DNA of 64,000 nucleotides from Crambe crambe (GCA_963924555.1 OZ004586.1:1550001-1614000); one strand, 5' to 3'. Counted from the first letter of the stretch, positions 11,749 to 24,790 are shown. Notes: generated from the letters alone by a model not told the origin. Numbers and translations are program-made.

Positions 11749-11948
11749 CTTCATCTGACTCTTTCATTTCCTTGAAGTTATTTCATTTCCTTGAAGTTAT
11801 TGTCATGTTAGAACAATGCAACAATACCTCTATATGTAGTAGTTACAGCCATATATAAATAAGAGTCATAATGATCTGCATTCCAATTATGGGTAAAGCT
11901 ACAATCAATACTAGCTAGCTACCGTTCCCCTGAAATATTGCTAGCTAG

Positions 11949-13072
11949 ATGGCCAGGTATAATGCTTCAGGTACGTATGAAGAAATAATGATGTTTTAAG
12001 TGATTCTTCATTATCTATTAATAAGGTAATGTATTGAATGAAGAGGATCTGCCTGAAATTCTGCACATTTTGGGAACTAGTGAGACAAAATGGCGGGAGA
12101 TAGGTGTGGCACTAGGACTAGGGGAGAATGTACTGGACAGGATAGAGCGCGAAAACCATGATCTTATGAGTCGTTTGAGCAAAATGGTCTCAGAGTGGCT
12201 GAAGAACTATAATACTAAGAGATTTGGTGAGCCTACCTGGGAAAAGCTGGCAGAAGTAGTGAGAAGCAAAGTTGGGGGAAACAACTCAGCATTGGCTCAG
12301 GACATTGCAAGAAAACATGGTAACAATAGCTAATTCACACTCAAATATGTCACTCAATTTCTTTTAGGGATACATATTGAAGAAATTGGAATAAGGACAA
12401 CCACAAATGATGACCGGTAAGAATATTTTATCATCAGTGAGTATTGGATAATTTTCTGTTATACAGTCCTACAACTTCTTGTTGGTTCTGCTGCTTCAGA
12501 ACGACATCAGATATCAGTTCGCATACTAAACTAACTACTACTGCTGAAAGGTCAGTTATTGCCTATATTAGCTAGCTATGTGACCAAATTATGAAATTGT
12601 ATCTCTGGTTTGCTCCGATCTCACACATAAATACAGTCTGAGTAAATCCTTGGACACATCTCAGCGTTTGGCTCAAGCAATTCCTACGTGGAAGCTGAAG
12701 GACATCAAGGATATCCCCAGCTACCATGGTGCCCTGACTGGGAACCAGGCAGAGTCAAGACTCAAAGAATGTGGAGGCAACTGCTATCTATTGAGATATA
12801 GTGTAAAACAAAAGGCTTTTGTGCTTTCAGTGTTAACAGGAAACAATGATGAAAAAGTGTCGGATAACACTTTCCACGTTAACTTCACGTTGAAAATAAC
12901 AAAAGGAAATGACAATAAAAATACCTATGAGATCGATGGAAGTGAAGAACGCTTTGAGAATATCAATGAACTGTTGAAATGTTATAGTATGTCCCCTCTG
13001 GATGCAACAGTAACAAGCATTGGGAAACCATGCATCAAGACAAATCTAGAAAAACGTAGCATCACACTTTAA
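11949..13072 (+). CDS. DD-SH2 unit 4: Death-SH2 adaptor
   Basis: Exons 11949-11970, 12026-12319, 12368-12416, 12467-12550, 12637-13072 (294 aa). Leader MARYNASG. Death: NEEDLPEIL, KWREIG..LGL, GEPTW, LAQDIARKHG; it is one residue shorter after WLK (a Lys missing relative to WLKKNYN in units 5, 6 and 17). Small exon GIHIEEIG. Linker SCWFCCF. SH2: SYHGALTG, CYLLRYS, VNFTL (Asn at betaD4), IGKPC. Intron phases are 1, 1, 2, 2, as in nearly all units. Confidence 0.82.
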
Positions 13073-13689
13073 CTTGATTTCATGTGTGCACAGTTAATAA
13101 GATATTGTTTCAAGCAAGCTGGGATAGCTACAAAGTCTTTTTCATGTGAGAATTCAGAATTACGTGCAAATGAATACAACTAGAGTAACACATGTAGAGT
13201 ATAATAAATCCTTGAGTGGGATGCACAGCTGCATATGACTGTCCTAATATGGCCACTCTACTCCAATTCTACACTCAGGGGTTGGGGGAAGGGAAATGGG
13301 GTCATAACTAGGTCGATCATTCGGCTTATAACTAGGTCGATCATTCATGAACACTTAATCATTCTTCATTTCTTAGACAGCTACAGCTAAATGTAACAGA
13401 GATTCACTTTCAGTCAGACCTATAAAAGTTGTCTCAAAAGTTACACACATTGAACAACCATGCGTCAAAGAGTGGTGGTTGCAAAAGAACAAGCGAGAAA
13501 TTATACAATATGACTTCTTTATTTCCTTGAAGTTATTATTGCCATGTTAGAACAATGCATTTGTATGACTATGCCATATACGTATAAATAGAGTCATATC
13601 CAATTATGGCATAGCTACAATCAGTACATAGCTATGTAACTTCCCCTAGCTACATGTATAGTTCATAGATCAAATCTTACTAGCTATAG
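13073..13689. other. Spacer with SH2 3'-end relic (units 4/5)
   Basis: 13425-13515 matches the last coding bases and 3' UTR of unit 3 (CAACCATGCGTCAA, GAGTGGTGGTTGCAAA, AACAAGCGAG, TATGACTTC). It is a frozen piece of a unit-3-like SH2 exon, marking the left edge of the duplicated segment. Otherwise no exon. Confidence 0.65.
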
Positions 13690-14821
13690 ATGGCCAGCTA
13701 CAATGTTTCAGGTATGAGGAAATATTTAAGTCCAAGTTATACTGATTCTTCATTATCTATTGATAAGGTGATGTATTGAATGAAGAGGATCTGGCTGAAA
13801 TTCTGCACATTTTGGGAACTAGTGTGACAAAATGGAGGGAGATAGGTGTGGTACTAGGACTCGAGGAGAATGTACTGAACAGAATAGAGCACGAAAACCG
13901 TGATCTTATGAGTTGCTTGAGAAAAATGGTCTCAGAGTGGCTGAATAAGAACTACAATACTGAGAGATTTGGTGAGCCTACCTGGGAAAAACTGGTAGCA
14001 GCTGTCAAAAGCAAAGTTGGGGGAAATAACTCAGCACTGGCTCAAGAGATTGCAAGAAAACATGGTAACTATAACTATCCACTTCACACTTCTCCCTCAA
14101 ATACTTTTTTTATAGGGATACATCTACATATTGAAGAATTTGGAGCAAGGAGAGCTGACCAGTAAGAATATTTATCATTGGTGAGTATTGGATTATTTTT
14201 GTCCTATTATAAAGCCCTACAGCATCTTGTTGGTTCTGCTGCTTCAGAACAACAACATCTTCTAACAGTTCACGTGCTGAACTACCTAAGAACAGTCACA
14301 CTACTACTCCTGAAAGGTCAGTTATAGCTATGTGACCAAAAATCATGAAGTTGTATCTCTGGTCTGCTCCAATGTACAGTCTCACCACATCCATTGACAC
14401 ATCTCAGCAATTGCTTCAAGCAATTCCTATGTGGAAGGTGAAGGACATCAAGGATCAACCCAGCTACCATGGTGCCCTGACTGGGAACCAGGCAGAATTA
14501 AAACTCAGAAAATGTGGAGGCAATTGCTACCTGTTGAGATACAGCGAAAAACATAAGGCTTTTGTGCTTTCAGTGTTAGCAAGAAATGACGATGAAGATG
14601 AAGAAGAGTTGGATGAAGCTTTCCATGCTAACTTCACACTGAAAATAACAAAGAAAGATGATGGCAAAAAAATCTATGAGATCGAAGGAAGCGAAGCACA
14701 CTTTGAGAGTATCTATGAATTGTTGGAGTGTTATAGTACCACCCCACTGAGTCCAACAGTAGCAAGCATTGGAAAACCATGTATCAAGAGAAATCCAAAT
14801 AGACATGGTATCACAGTTTAA
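13690..14821 (+). CDS. DD-SH2 unit 5: Death-SH2 adaptor
   Basis: Exons 13690-13711, 13768-14064, 14116-14161, 14215-14316, 14380-14821 (302 aa). Leader MASYNVSG; Death with KWREIG..LGL, WLNKNYN, FGEPTW, LAQEIARKHG; small exon GIHLHIEEFG; linker SCWFCCF plus a Ser/Thr-rich tail; SH2 with SYHGALTG, CYLLRYS, an acidic CD loop (DDEDEEELDEA), ANFTL and IGKPC. The SH2 exon is nearly identical to that of the damaged unit 18, evidence of recent duplication or gene conversion across about 45 kb. Confidence 0.83.
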
Positions 14822-15839
14822 TTTTAGACCTAATATGTGCATGTGTGTACATTTAGAGTATCAGACATAGCTGAGTGTTTTATCATTCTAAAAGCAAGCT
14901 GGGCTTCTCACAAGTCACATGACCTACGATGATTGATGTGCATAGCAAGGGGAGATGTACGTATGTACTTTATACAGTTATAACAATTTTAATAGCTTAA
15001 TTATTGTGACTAGCTGATAGCATTCACATCCAGAAATTGCATAATATATTAAACTACCATCTAGCATATTCATGTACACATGACTCCCCTAATACGGTCA
15101 CATGACTACCATGAAAGCCACTCCACTCTTGAGAGCATTCACAAACTGTTTGGAATATTATGAACCAACGAACCTGTATTGACTCCGAAAGTTAAGTATT
15201 AATAATTGGACAACCCTGCAGCGAAACAAGCGATGCAACTTCATCCAGATGTTATAACTAGGTCAATCACAAGTTCTTCATTTCTTAGACAACTAGATAA
15301 TGGAACAAAGATTCACTTCCAGTCAAAAACTAGAACTTGTCTCACATGATCTGACACTATCACATGATGGACACGAATGACGTCATAGTTATGGATGCAA
15401 TAACAGTAGTTGGGGCATGAAGGTATGTGAATAACAACCAAGCAACCCTGGCACTTTTTTCATTATTGGGAATGTACATAGATGGTCAAAATATTGGACG
15501 TTACTCAAGGTTTAATATTTCTCAGTACGTTTAGGAACATTGAACAGCTGGGTTATTGGCATGGGCAATGGCCTTTGGATTCTTTGAAGATGATGCATGC
15601 CCAAGCCGTAAGTACCTCAGATTGTATAAAGGTTCTTCAGCAGAATACAAGCTGAAGCAAAGAAAAGCAGCTGCTATTCGTTGAGATAAAGGGACTGGAA
15701 AAGACTCCTACTGACTCTTATAACAGCATGACAATACCTCTAAATAAGTACCACAGTAGCTATAGTATGGCCATATATAAAGAGTCATATGATCTGAACT
15801 CTAATAGTTACCATTTCCACTAGTTAGGAATCTTTCTAG
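14822..15839. other. Spacer with two SH2 relics (units 5/6)
   Basis: 15110-15250 keeps the decayed 3' end of a unit-3-like SH2 (TTGGACAACC, CAAGCGA, ACTTCATC). 15640-15730 keeps an internal piece (GCAGAATACAAGCTGAAGCA, CAGCTGCTATT). Both are out of frame. No intact exon. Confidence 0.6.
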
Positions 15840-17366
15840 ATGGCCAGGTTTAATGATTCAGGTATGAAGAATTCACATTGTTTTGAGTACTAGCTATACT
15901 GATGTATCTTTATCTATTGATAAGGTAATGTATTGAATGAAGAGGATCTGGCTGAAATTCTACACATTTTGGGAACTAGTGTGACAAAATGGAGGGAGAT
16001 AGGTGTGGCACTAGGACTCTGGGAGAATGTACTGAACAGAATAGAGCATGAAAATCGTGATCTTATGAGTTGCTTGAGAAAAATGATCTCGGAATGGCTG
16101 AAAAAGAACTATAATACTGAGAGATTTGGTGAGCCTACCTGGGAAAAGCTTGCAGCAGCTGTCAAAAGCAGTGTTGGAGGAAGCAACTCAGCACTGGCTC
16201 AAAAAATAGCAAGAAAACATGGTAACAATAATAGCTGCTCATACTTTTTCCTCACCTTCACTATCTCCTAAAGGGACACACATTGGAGAAGTGAAAGAAA
16301 GGATAACCATAAATGATGATCAGTAAGAATATCGTATTGTTTGTGAGTATAGTCGTGTTTCATATTTCATCATTACAGTCCTACAACATGTTGTTGGCCC
16401 TTCTGTTGTCTGGAAACAAGATCTTCTATCTCACGTGTTGATTCAAGAACTACACTACTTGAGAACAGTCATATGGTTGCTGCTGCTTCTTCTTCTTCTT
16501 CTTCTTCTATACCTACTACTGTAACAACTGAAAGGTCAGTAGGGACTGGCACATTCTGCCTGCATAGTTTTGGGAATAATAGGTCTATCAAAGCAGGAAG
16601 CATAATGCTGGCATAATAGGCTATCAAAAGTGAACTTCATGGTTGATCTTGAATGTAGCTATTTATCATGTGTACTAGCTAGCCTAGCTGGACCAAACTT
16701 GTCTGCTAATAGCTATTTACGTAGTCTTTCAAATACATATGACATCAGGTACGAGCATAATTAAAGAATAATAGGTCAGTAAAAAAAGAATAATGACTTT
16801 ATACAGCTGGAATTAAAGAATAGAATAATAGGGAAGCAAAAAAGCATAATGTGCCAGTCCCTAAAGGTCAGTCAGTTGTATGTACATTGTATACATTCTA
16901 TATTACATACGCATAAATTCATAGCATATCAATAGACAATTCGTCTCCACGTTTGCTTCAAGCCACTCCTACTTGGATGCTAAAGGACATCCAGTATAAC
17001 CCCAGTTACCATGGTGCTCTGACTGGGAGACAGGCAAATTATGTACTCAGAAAATGTGGAGGCACCTGCTACCTGTTGAGATACAGTGAAAATAAAAAAG
17101 CTTTTGTGCTTTCAGTGTTAATAAGAAATGATAATGACTCAGATGATTCGGAAGCATTCCATACTAACTTTGCTAACTTCAAGCTGAAAATAACAAAGGG
17201 AGATGATGATCAAAATATCTACGAGATTGATGGAAGTGAAGAACGCTTTCAGAATATCAATGAACTGTTGAAATGTTATAGTACAACCCCACTGAGTCCA
17301 GCAGTAACAAACATTGGAAGACCATGTACCAAGAGAAATCAAAATAAACGTGGTGTCACACTTTAA
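15840..17366 (+). CDS. DD-SH2 unit 6: Death-SH2 adaptor
   Basis: Exons 15840-15861, 15925-16221, 16274-16322, 16379-16534, 16925-17366 (321 aa, the longest intact model). Leader MARFNDSG. The linker exon is expanded by a poly-Ser run (from CTT repeats at about 16487-16510) and has a CCWPFCC cluster. SH2: SYHGALTG, CYLLRYS, then NFANFKL, a small duplication of NF at the betaD region; ends IGRPC. Intron 4 holds a 300-bp stretch with repeated AGAATAATAGG and AGCATAAT strings flanked by CAGTAGGGACTGGCACATT / GTGCCAGTCCCTA, an inverted terminal pair suggesting a small insertion (16541-16863). Confidence 0.8.
16541..16863. mobile_element. MITE-like insertion in intron 4 of unit 6
   Basis: Ends GGGACTGGCACATTCTGCCT and (inverted, from about 16863) GGGACTGGCACATTATGCTT are matching terminal inverted repeats. 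The sequence between has no coding capacity and is rich in AATAATAGG. Target duplication not obvious. Confidence 0.6.
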
Positions 17367-18274
17367 CTTTAAACATAATTATAGAGTTATAGCTTATAAT
17401 ACAAATGAGTGTTTTATAACGCAAGCTGGCATTTTTATGTGTTGTTATACGCAAGCTGGCATTTTCATGCAGGAATTTGATTACTATAATGTCAAATGAG
17501 TACAACTAGAGCACAATGGCTTCACTATCATGTGTTCCATAGAGCTAGCTGATAGCATTCACAGCCAGAAAATGAAAATTACATAACGCACTATGGTGGG
17601 GGTGGGGATAGGGGATAACTGATGTTTGAGAGCATTTTTGGAATAGAACCCATTGACTCTAAAAGTTGAATATAATTATTGGACAACCCTCTATCAATGG
17701 ATGTTGCAGCAGGACAAGTATGACTTCATCTACATGTAAATGCTATAATCATGACCATACGTCTTGTTCTTCATTTCTTAGACAACTAGCTATAGCTATA
17801 ATATCTTTCAGTCAAAACCTTGATGCTATCACATGATTTGACATGAATGAAGCTACAACAACAATCAACAATTTTTCAACATCTGTTTTGAAAATTCAAA
17901 CCGTATAATTTTATACTCAATTCATAAGCAAATTTGTTCATGCTACTAATACAGATTCTCATGCATGTAGTATCAGAATAGAACTTCATGCAACTACCAA
18001 GTTAACCACAACTGAGTAGTTTGTGGTTCAAAAAAAAAAGTCAGTAGCTAACCAATTCTCCAAGACAATAGTAAGTTAGCTAGTAAGTATTATTTAAGTG
18101 CATTTTAAATGGTTGAGCTGTAGGGCCAAGAATAAGGCTATATGTTTGAGAGTAGCTATACCTGTCAGTATATTTGCTATGTTATGAATACAGTGAATCT
18201 AGTATGATGATTGATTACCCAGACTATGTATCTGCTCCTTTTTATCACAGCTACTTCAGATCTCAGTGAAGATC
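17367..18274. other. Spacer with SH2 3'-end relic (units 6/7)
   Basis: 17405-17470 contains an approximate duplication of a TTATACGCAAGCTGGCATTTT string. 17610-17735 is another decayed unit-3-like SH2 end (TTTGAGAGCATTTTTGGAAT, TTGGACAACCCT, ATGACTTCATCT). 17940-18050 is related to the 93-bp repeat at 20661. Confidence 0.6.
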
Positions 18275-20149
18275 ATGGAAAATAATCTAGGTAAGTAGTG
18301 GCTATATGAGTCACTATACATGGTAGAGCTAACCAAATAGCACAAAAGGATGGCATATAGGATTAGCCATGACACAAGCTGCTTTGATTAGCTAACCCTC
18401 AGGCACAAGGGTTGCACTGGATGGTTGTCAGTAAGGATTGAGAAATAGGTAGTGGCTTATAAAGACACCTAATCCTTTCACGTCCTATACAATCCATGCC
18501 CATAGAACAAACTGTATCCACCTATTCCCCAAACTTTCCTGACAACCAAGCTGCAATGGACAATAGTACTCAGTTTACTTATTGAGAATCTTTACTTACT
18601 TATAGTGGAAGATGACCTATCTGAAATCCTACAAAGGCTATCACCTGTTGATATCAGATGGCGGGAAATAGGTGTTCAGTTGGGACTGAGACAAGATGTA
18701 TTGGATAGGATAGCACACGAAAATCATGATCTGATGATCTGCTTGAGCAAAATGGTATCAGAATGGCTGCTGAAGAGGAACTATAACATCGAAAAGTTTG
18801 GAGAGCCCTCCTGGAGAAAGCTGGCAGAGGCTGTAGGGAATGCAGCTGGAGGAAGGAATCCAGAACTGGCTCGACAAATAAAGCAAGAACACTGTGATCA
18901 TATTGGTAATGCAGTCAAAGTAAAATTTTCACAGGAAAAAAATAACTATTTTATCAATGTTAATTTAATTTGCAGCAATAGTGAAAGAGAAATCACAGAA
19001 AAACACTTTGAAGGATAATCCAAGTGAAAGGTTGGAATAAATAGATGACATAGCTAGGTAGAAATCAATAAAATATTAGCTACCCCCTTTTTTGTTCTAC
19101 AGCCACTCCACATTCAGCTGGTGCTGCTGTTCCTCAAATACGAATAAACAGTCTAGAAGACCTGCTACTGCTACATATAGCAAACTATTAGAAAACGACA
19201 TTTCAGCTTCAAAAAAAGAGTAAATCATCTATGCATGCCTGCATGTGAATTAGTTCACAGGTTGATACGATACCCAAACTCTTTCCTTGCCCTCAACACT
19301 TTGGCACAAGACTTTGGAGAGTCTTATAACATTCTGAAAGAGCGCTCAATAATCATGAGGCATAAATTTAGGGGATGTGGTTAAATCAATCCTTTTATCG
19401 GTGCTTTTTAATAATAGCAAGTTAATTCAAGTTAGGAAACATAAAGTGTCCATAATATAGCTGCTTCGTGCTTCTTATCCAAATGTTATACAGTGAAACC
19501 TGCCTTAAATATCACCTGTATCCATGAGATCACCCTTCTATAAAAACCACCAGATTCTGTTCTAAAAGTACCATTTCAATTGATTTTGATTTCCATACAA
19601 AGACCACTTCCCTATAAAGACCACTCTTTTGTGACCCAGAGGTGGTTGCTAGGCAAGTTTCACTGTAACAACCATCATGATAATCATTGAGTCAATATTA
19701 TAAATTTATTACACAGCCTAACAAAATCATTTGACAAATCTGTGAATACTATTCAAGCAATTCCTACTTGGAAGCTCAAAGATGTCAAAAATCAGCCCAG
19801 CTACCATGGTGCCATGACGGAAAAAGTTGCAGAATTCATACTTGAACAACAAACTGGTGAAAGTTGCTATCTGATGAGATACAGTGAGCAAAGAAAAGTC
19901 TTTGTGATTTCAGTCTTGACAAGAAATAGGGCTGAAAAAGGCTCAGACTTCCATGCTAGCTTCACACTAAACATAACTAAAGGAGAAGATGGGAATATTT
20001 ATGAGATTGAAGGAACCGAAGAGACATTTGGAAACATCAGTAAATTGTTGGCATTCTATGAAAACAATCCACTGGATGCGAAAGTAAAATCCATTGGAAA
20101 ACCTTGTAATGATGAACCAATGTTAAAACGCTACTTCAGTATGACCTAA
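18275..20149 (+). CDS. DD-SH2 unit 7: Death-SH2 adaptor
   Basis: Exons 18275-18290, 18606-18905, 18976-19030, 19103-19219, 19717-20149 (306 aa). Leader MENNLG; Death with VEDDLSEIL, RWREIG..LGL, WLLKRNYN, GEPSW; small basic exon 3; linker FSWCCCS; SH2 with SYHGAMTE, CYLMRYS, ASFTL (Ser at betaD4), IGKPC. The SH2 exon groups with units 11 and 15. Intron 4 hosts a MITE (19489-19667). The stop is followed at once by a (TTG)n tract. Confidence 0.8.
18415..18555. mobile_element. Short TIR repeat in intron 1 of unit 7
   Basis: Begins CACTGGATGGTTGTCAGTAAGG and ends (inverted) CCATTGCAGCTTGGTTGTCAGGAAA, an imperfect inverted pair. Related sequence occurs at 21286-21362 and, inverted, at about 62325-62490. 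No coding capacity. Confidence 0.5.
19489..19667. mobile_element. MITE with TACAGTGAAAC ends
   Basis: TACAGTGAAACCTGCCT at the left and AGGCAAGTTTCACTGTA at the right are near-perfect 17-bp inverted repeats, flanked by TA-type sequence. 179 bp, non-coding, within the last intron of unit 7. Confidence 0.7.
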
Positions 20150-20228
20150 ATCTTGTTGTTGTTGTTGTTATTGTTGTTGTTGTTGCTGCTGCTGTTGTTG
20201 TACGTTCACAAATACATAATTATGCTCA
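20150..20228. repeat. (TTG)n after unit 7
   Basis: Imperfect TTG/CTG triplets (about 20155-20200) directly behind the unit 7 stop. Similar tracts follow units 8, 11, 13 and 15. Confidence 0.8.
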
Positions 20229-20609
20229 ATAGCTCATCCATACTTGGATGCTAAAGGACATCTAGTATAACCACAGTTACCATAGTGACATGACTGGGAG
20301 ACAGGTGGAGTTTATACTCAGAGAATGTGCTACCTGTTGAGATACAATGAAGCTTTTTCATGCTAATAAAAAAATGATGAAGACAACTCATGCTAATAAA
20401 AAATGATGAAGACGACTCAAATTAACTTCAAGCTGAAAATAACAAGAGGAAATGATGATATGAATATCTTCTTTGAGAGTGAGGAACGCTTTGAGAGTAT
20501 CGATAAATTGTTGGAATGTTATAGTACAATCCCACTGAGCCCAATAGTAACAAGCAACAGTAAACATACAGGATCTTGCTATAGCCCAATCCATGGCACA
20601 GTTGCTTAA
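20229..20609 (+). pseudogene. SH2 exon remnant
   Basis: Matches the SH2 exon of unit 6 (ATACTTGGATGCTAAAGGACATC, CAGTTACCAT, ATGACTGGGAGACAGG, CTACCTGTTGAGATACA) but has an in-frame TAG after KDI, large internal deletions and frameshifts. The C-terminal part (GAGGAACGCTTTGAGAGTATC) is still recognisable. Non-functional. Confidence 0.8.
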
Positions 20610-20660
20610 TAAAAACATGCACCTGCTGATTCAAACCCACTCAGTCATAAAGCAATTTGG

Positions 20661-20846
20661 TGGTAAGCTACAAAGTTAGTTCCAACTCTATTTATAATAA
20701 TTTTTTATACTCAGATTCTCATGCATGTAGTATCTACCAAGTTAACCACACTCTGGTAAGCTACAAAGTTAGTTCCAACTCTATTTATAATAATTTTTTA
20801 TACTCAGATTCTCATGCATGTAGTAACTACCAAATTAACCACAACT
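20661..20846. repeat. 93-bp tandem duplication
   Basis: Two near-identical copies start at 20661 and 20754 (TGGTAAGCTACAAAGTTAG). The second half of the unit resembles 17940-18050, linking the upstream regions of units 7 and 8. Confidence 0.85.
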
Positions 20847-21150
20847 AAATAATCTGTGGTTCCAAAAAAAAAAGAAGGTCAGTAGCCCTTACAACCATAG
20901 AAGATTCTCCAAGATAATATAGTAAGTTAATGGTTGCTAGTATGCATAGTTGAGGGCCAAGAACATGGCTATCATCAAGATAGTAACTACCTGTCAGCTT
21001 CTTATATATCATAAATGATACTTTCCTCACTTCCTGTGGAAAAATGCGAGCTGATGATTATAGAGTCAGTGTAACTAATATGTATGATGATTGATCACCC
21101 AATCTATCTGCTCCTTTTTATCACAGCCATTTCAGACCCGAGTGAAGATC

Positions 21151-22467
21151 ATGGGTGATAATATAGGTACTAAATAGTGGCTATGAGTCACTATGCATGG
21201 TAAAACTAACCAAATGGCACAGAAAGCAGCTACATAGGATTAGCCATGATACAAATCATTTTGATTAGCAGAGGGTTGTATTGTGGATTTTGCAGTAAGG
21301 ACAGGTAGTGGCTTACAGAAAACTGATTCTTTCATGTCCTATACAATCCATGTAGTTATGTAAACCATGAGACAACTCTGTTTTTAGCAGTTACTTATTG
21401 AGAATCTTACTTATATAGAGAAAGATGACCTATCTGAAATCCTACAAATGCTATCACCTGTTGTTGCTCACAGATGGAGGGGAATAGGTTTTGAGTTGGG
21501 ACTGAAACAAGATGAATTGAGTAAGATAGAGAAGAGAAATCACAATAACAACAAGGAGCTCTTGAGTGCAATGATGTCAGAATGGCTGCAGATGGAGGAG
21601 CACACTTGGGAGAAGCTTGTCAATGCAGTACATAGCGGAAATGGAGGAATGAATCCTACACTGGCTAGAAAAATTAGGGTACATGCGACTAAGATTAAAA
21701 GCGGACTGATGTGAACAAAGTTTGAATATTGACAGAACTCTCCAAAACTGTCACCTAGATACATCTAGCTAGCTACATATATCAAATAAAACCTTTGTCC
21801 AAATTGTTCCAAGTCCACATTCCCTCTCCCTTCTCCTGCGTCAAACGTGTTAGGTAATCAAGACAGGGCATCAGCATTTCCGTTTTTCTTTCCTGGTCTG
21901 TAAATCACCTTGTAATGATAAGGCTGAAGGAACAAACTCCAACGAGTAAGTCTTCTTCTATCATTCTAATGCTCTGTGCATGGTCTTCCAAGTAAAATAT
22001 GCTCGAAATATTTGTATACCTAACTTTATCTAAACACTCTTCTACAACGGGAAGTAACTTTCTACTGAAGTAGGATCATTACCATCGTCATCAAGTTGAC
22101 TCAGAACTGCCCCCAATGCCTGAACTCTTTCTTTGCCCTTGATGATGGAGAGATGAGACATAAATTTAGGAGGTATGGTTAGATCAATGACAGAAAAAGT
22201 TGCACAATTCAAACTCGAACAACAAACTGATAAAAGTTGTTATCCGATGAGATACAACAGCAAACAAAGAAAGTCTTTGTGATTTTCAGTCCTGACAAGA
22301 AAAAGGCTCGGATTTCCACTAAATATATAACTAAAGGGGAGGATGGGAATATTTATGAGATTGAAGAGACATTTGGAAATATCAGTGAACTGCAGAGGTG
22401 TTGGAAGCAAAATTTGATTGGTAAGGAAAACCTTGTAATGATGAACACACCACTTCAGTTTGACTAA
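21151..22467 (+). pseudogene. DD-SH2 unit 8: decayed copy of unit 7
   Basis: Leader exon 21151-21166 (MGDNIG) and Death frame 21419-21714 (EKDDLSEIL, HRWRGIG..LGL, HTWEKL) are open, but the Death domain has lost the NYNVERFGEP segment before TW. The expected donor is not at the usual site and the frame runs to a stop at 21714. The SH2 (about 22186-22467) is frameshifted and shortened: TEKVAQF, CYPMRY with the Arg still visible, GNIYEIE, but no intact strand order. A retroelement scrap separates the halves. The Death part could still be expressed as a Death-only protein. Confidence 0.7.
21835..22130 (-). pseudogene. Ty3/gypsy-type RNase H fragment
   Basis: On the - strand, about 21950-21861 reads RWSLFLQPYHYKVIYRPGK followed by NGNADALS, the hallmark end of the RNase H region of Ty3/gypsy LTR retrotransposons. 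Further upstream (22125-22050) ALGAVLSQLDDDG matches the start of the same domain, but frameshifts and a stop lie between. No LTRs seen. It sits between the Death and SH2 parts of unit 8. Confidence 0.75.
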
Positions 22468-24019
22468 AGTCAGACTTGTTGTTATTGTCATTGTTGTTGT
22501 TGCATGATGTTGTGTTGTTGTCGTTCCTGCTGCTGCTGTTGGTTCACAATACATAAGCTCAATAGCCCATGCATAATGGATCATGATCCATACCAGGGAG
22601 TAATTCGTGGACTAAATATGGTTCGTGGGCTGAATATGCTTAAGATTAGGGGAAGAAGAAAACACACATTATCATAACTACACTTTGACCTATCCAATGA
22701 TGCACAATAACAAGCAGTTGAGACAATGCATGCCAAGTCAGCAACCCATTGAGACTGGAATGTATTTCCTATTACTCACAATTCATGAATATCATTAGAG
22801 AGTTAGTAAACCAGACAATCATGCTGTATAAGTGAAGCCATAGTTGTAGTAGGTAGATTGTAAGTAATGGCTCATAGATTGGTAGGTGAGTATGATATAT
22901 CTCAGTATTTAATAATCACTATTAGCCAAGCTATATATACTGCAGGTGAAGAAGATCACCTTGAAATAGTTCAAGAGTTATCACCTATTGCTTGCAAGTG
23001 GCGTAAGATAGGCTTCGCCCTGGGGCTTAGTGCTAACACGTTGGACAACATACAGCACCGATATCATGATCTTGATGACCAGTTGAGGAGCATGGTCTCA
23101 GAGTGGCTGAAGAAAAACTATAACTTTGAAAGACACGGAGTACCAACTTGGGACAAACTGGTAGGGGCAGTGGGTGGAAGAGTAGGCGGAAGAGACTCTT
23201 CTCTGGCTCAAAGAATAGCAGAGAGGCATCATGGTAATCATACTGAATCAGATGTATGAACATTTACTACTTAATCCTCTCTGCAGTATCATACATTAAT
23301 GAATTACAAGAAGATCAGTAAGAAAAATCCATAAATATAAGAGCCATTCATGAATTGACTTATATATATGTCATTCTGGTATAGCCAGAGAAGATCCATA
23401 TGGACCTGCTGCTGCTTTCGCACTGACAGAAGTCATTATCACGATGTGCTACCCAGAATCTCTGATTCATCATTGTGAGGCATATTCATATTGATTTAAG
23501 TATTCTTGCATCAATTGAAATTCTTGTGGGTAAATTTAGTTTTTCGTGGTTTTGTAAAGATTGGAAGTGTGAACTGTATTGCTTCTTTAGAACCACAAAA
23601 TCCACTCTACCCCACTCTGCCCCACTCAGCCCCACGAAAATTTTCTGCTTAGCTACAGTAGCAAACTACACACTTTTCAATTTAATAACATAAAAATTGT
23701 ACACTACACATGCAGTCACAGAAATGACAGTAAATCATCAGAAGATTCTCGTATAACTGAAGCCATTCCTGATTGGAAAGTAGAGGATATCAAACATCTC
23801 TCTTATTACCATGGCATCATGACCGGGCCAAAGGCACAGTCAGTACTCCAACAACATGGTGGACACTGCTTTTTGATCAGATACAGTGAAAGAAAGAGAG
23901 CCTTTGTGATCTCGGTATTGATGAGAAATAGCACCCATAGAGCTATGGGGTGCCAAATGGGTCAAAATGCCACACTGGTGCAGCTACCTTCAAATACTAA
24001 TATAAGAGGCTCCTAGGAC

Positions 24020-24790
24020 ATTCTGATATGATGGAGACTCCGATATAATATATAGGAGACTCCGATATAATATATAGGAGACTCCGATATAATATATAGG
24101 AGACTCCGATATAATATATAGGAGACTCCGATATAATATATAGGAGACTCCGATATAATATATAGGAGACTCCGATATAATTATATAGGAGACTCCGATA
24201 TAATATATAGGAGACTCCGATATATATAGGAGACTCCGATATAATATATAGGAGACTCCGATATAATTATATAGGAGACTCCGATATAATATATAGGAGA
24301 CTCCGATATGATATATAGGAGACTCCGATATAATATATAGGAGACTCCGATATAATATATAGGAGACTCCGATAATTATATAGGAGACTCCGATATAATA
24401 TATAGGAGACTCCGATATAATATATAGGAGACTCCGCGATATAATATATAGGAGACTCCGATATAATATATAGGAGACTCCGATATAATATATAGGAGAC
24501 TCCGATATAATATATAGGAGACCCCGATATAATATATAGGAGACTCCGATATAATATATAGGAGACTCCGATATAATATATAGGAGACTCCGATAATTAT
24601 ATAGGAGACTCCGATATAATATATAGGAGACTCCGATATAATATATAGGAGACTCCGCGATATAATATATAGGAGACTCCGATATAATATATAGGAGACT
24701 CCTATATAATATATAGGAGACTCCTATATAATATATACGTAGGAGACTCTGATATATTAAATAGGAGACTCCTATAATATTAAATAGGAG
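24020..24790. repeat. Left minisatellite of the transposon
   Basis: About 35 copies of a 21-22 bp unit (ATATAGGAGACTCCGATATA core) with variants lacking or gaining AT. The GGAGACTCC centre is nearly self-complementary. The last copies diverge (CTCCTATA). The long - strand open frame here is only a by-product of the repeat. Confidence 0.95.
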
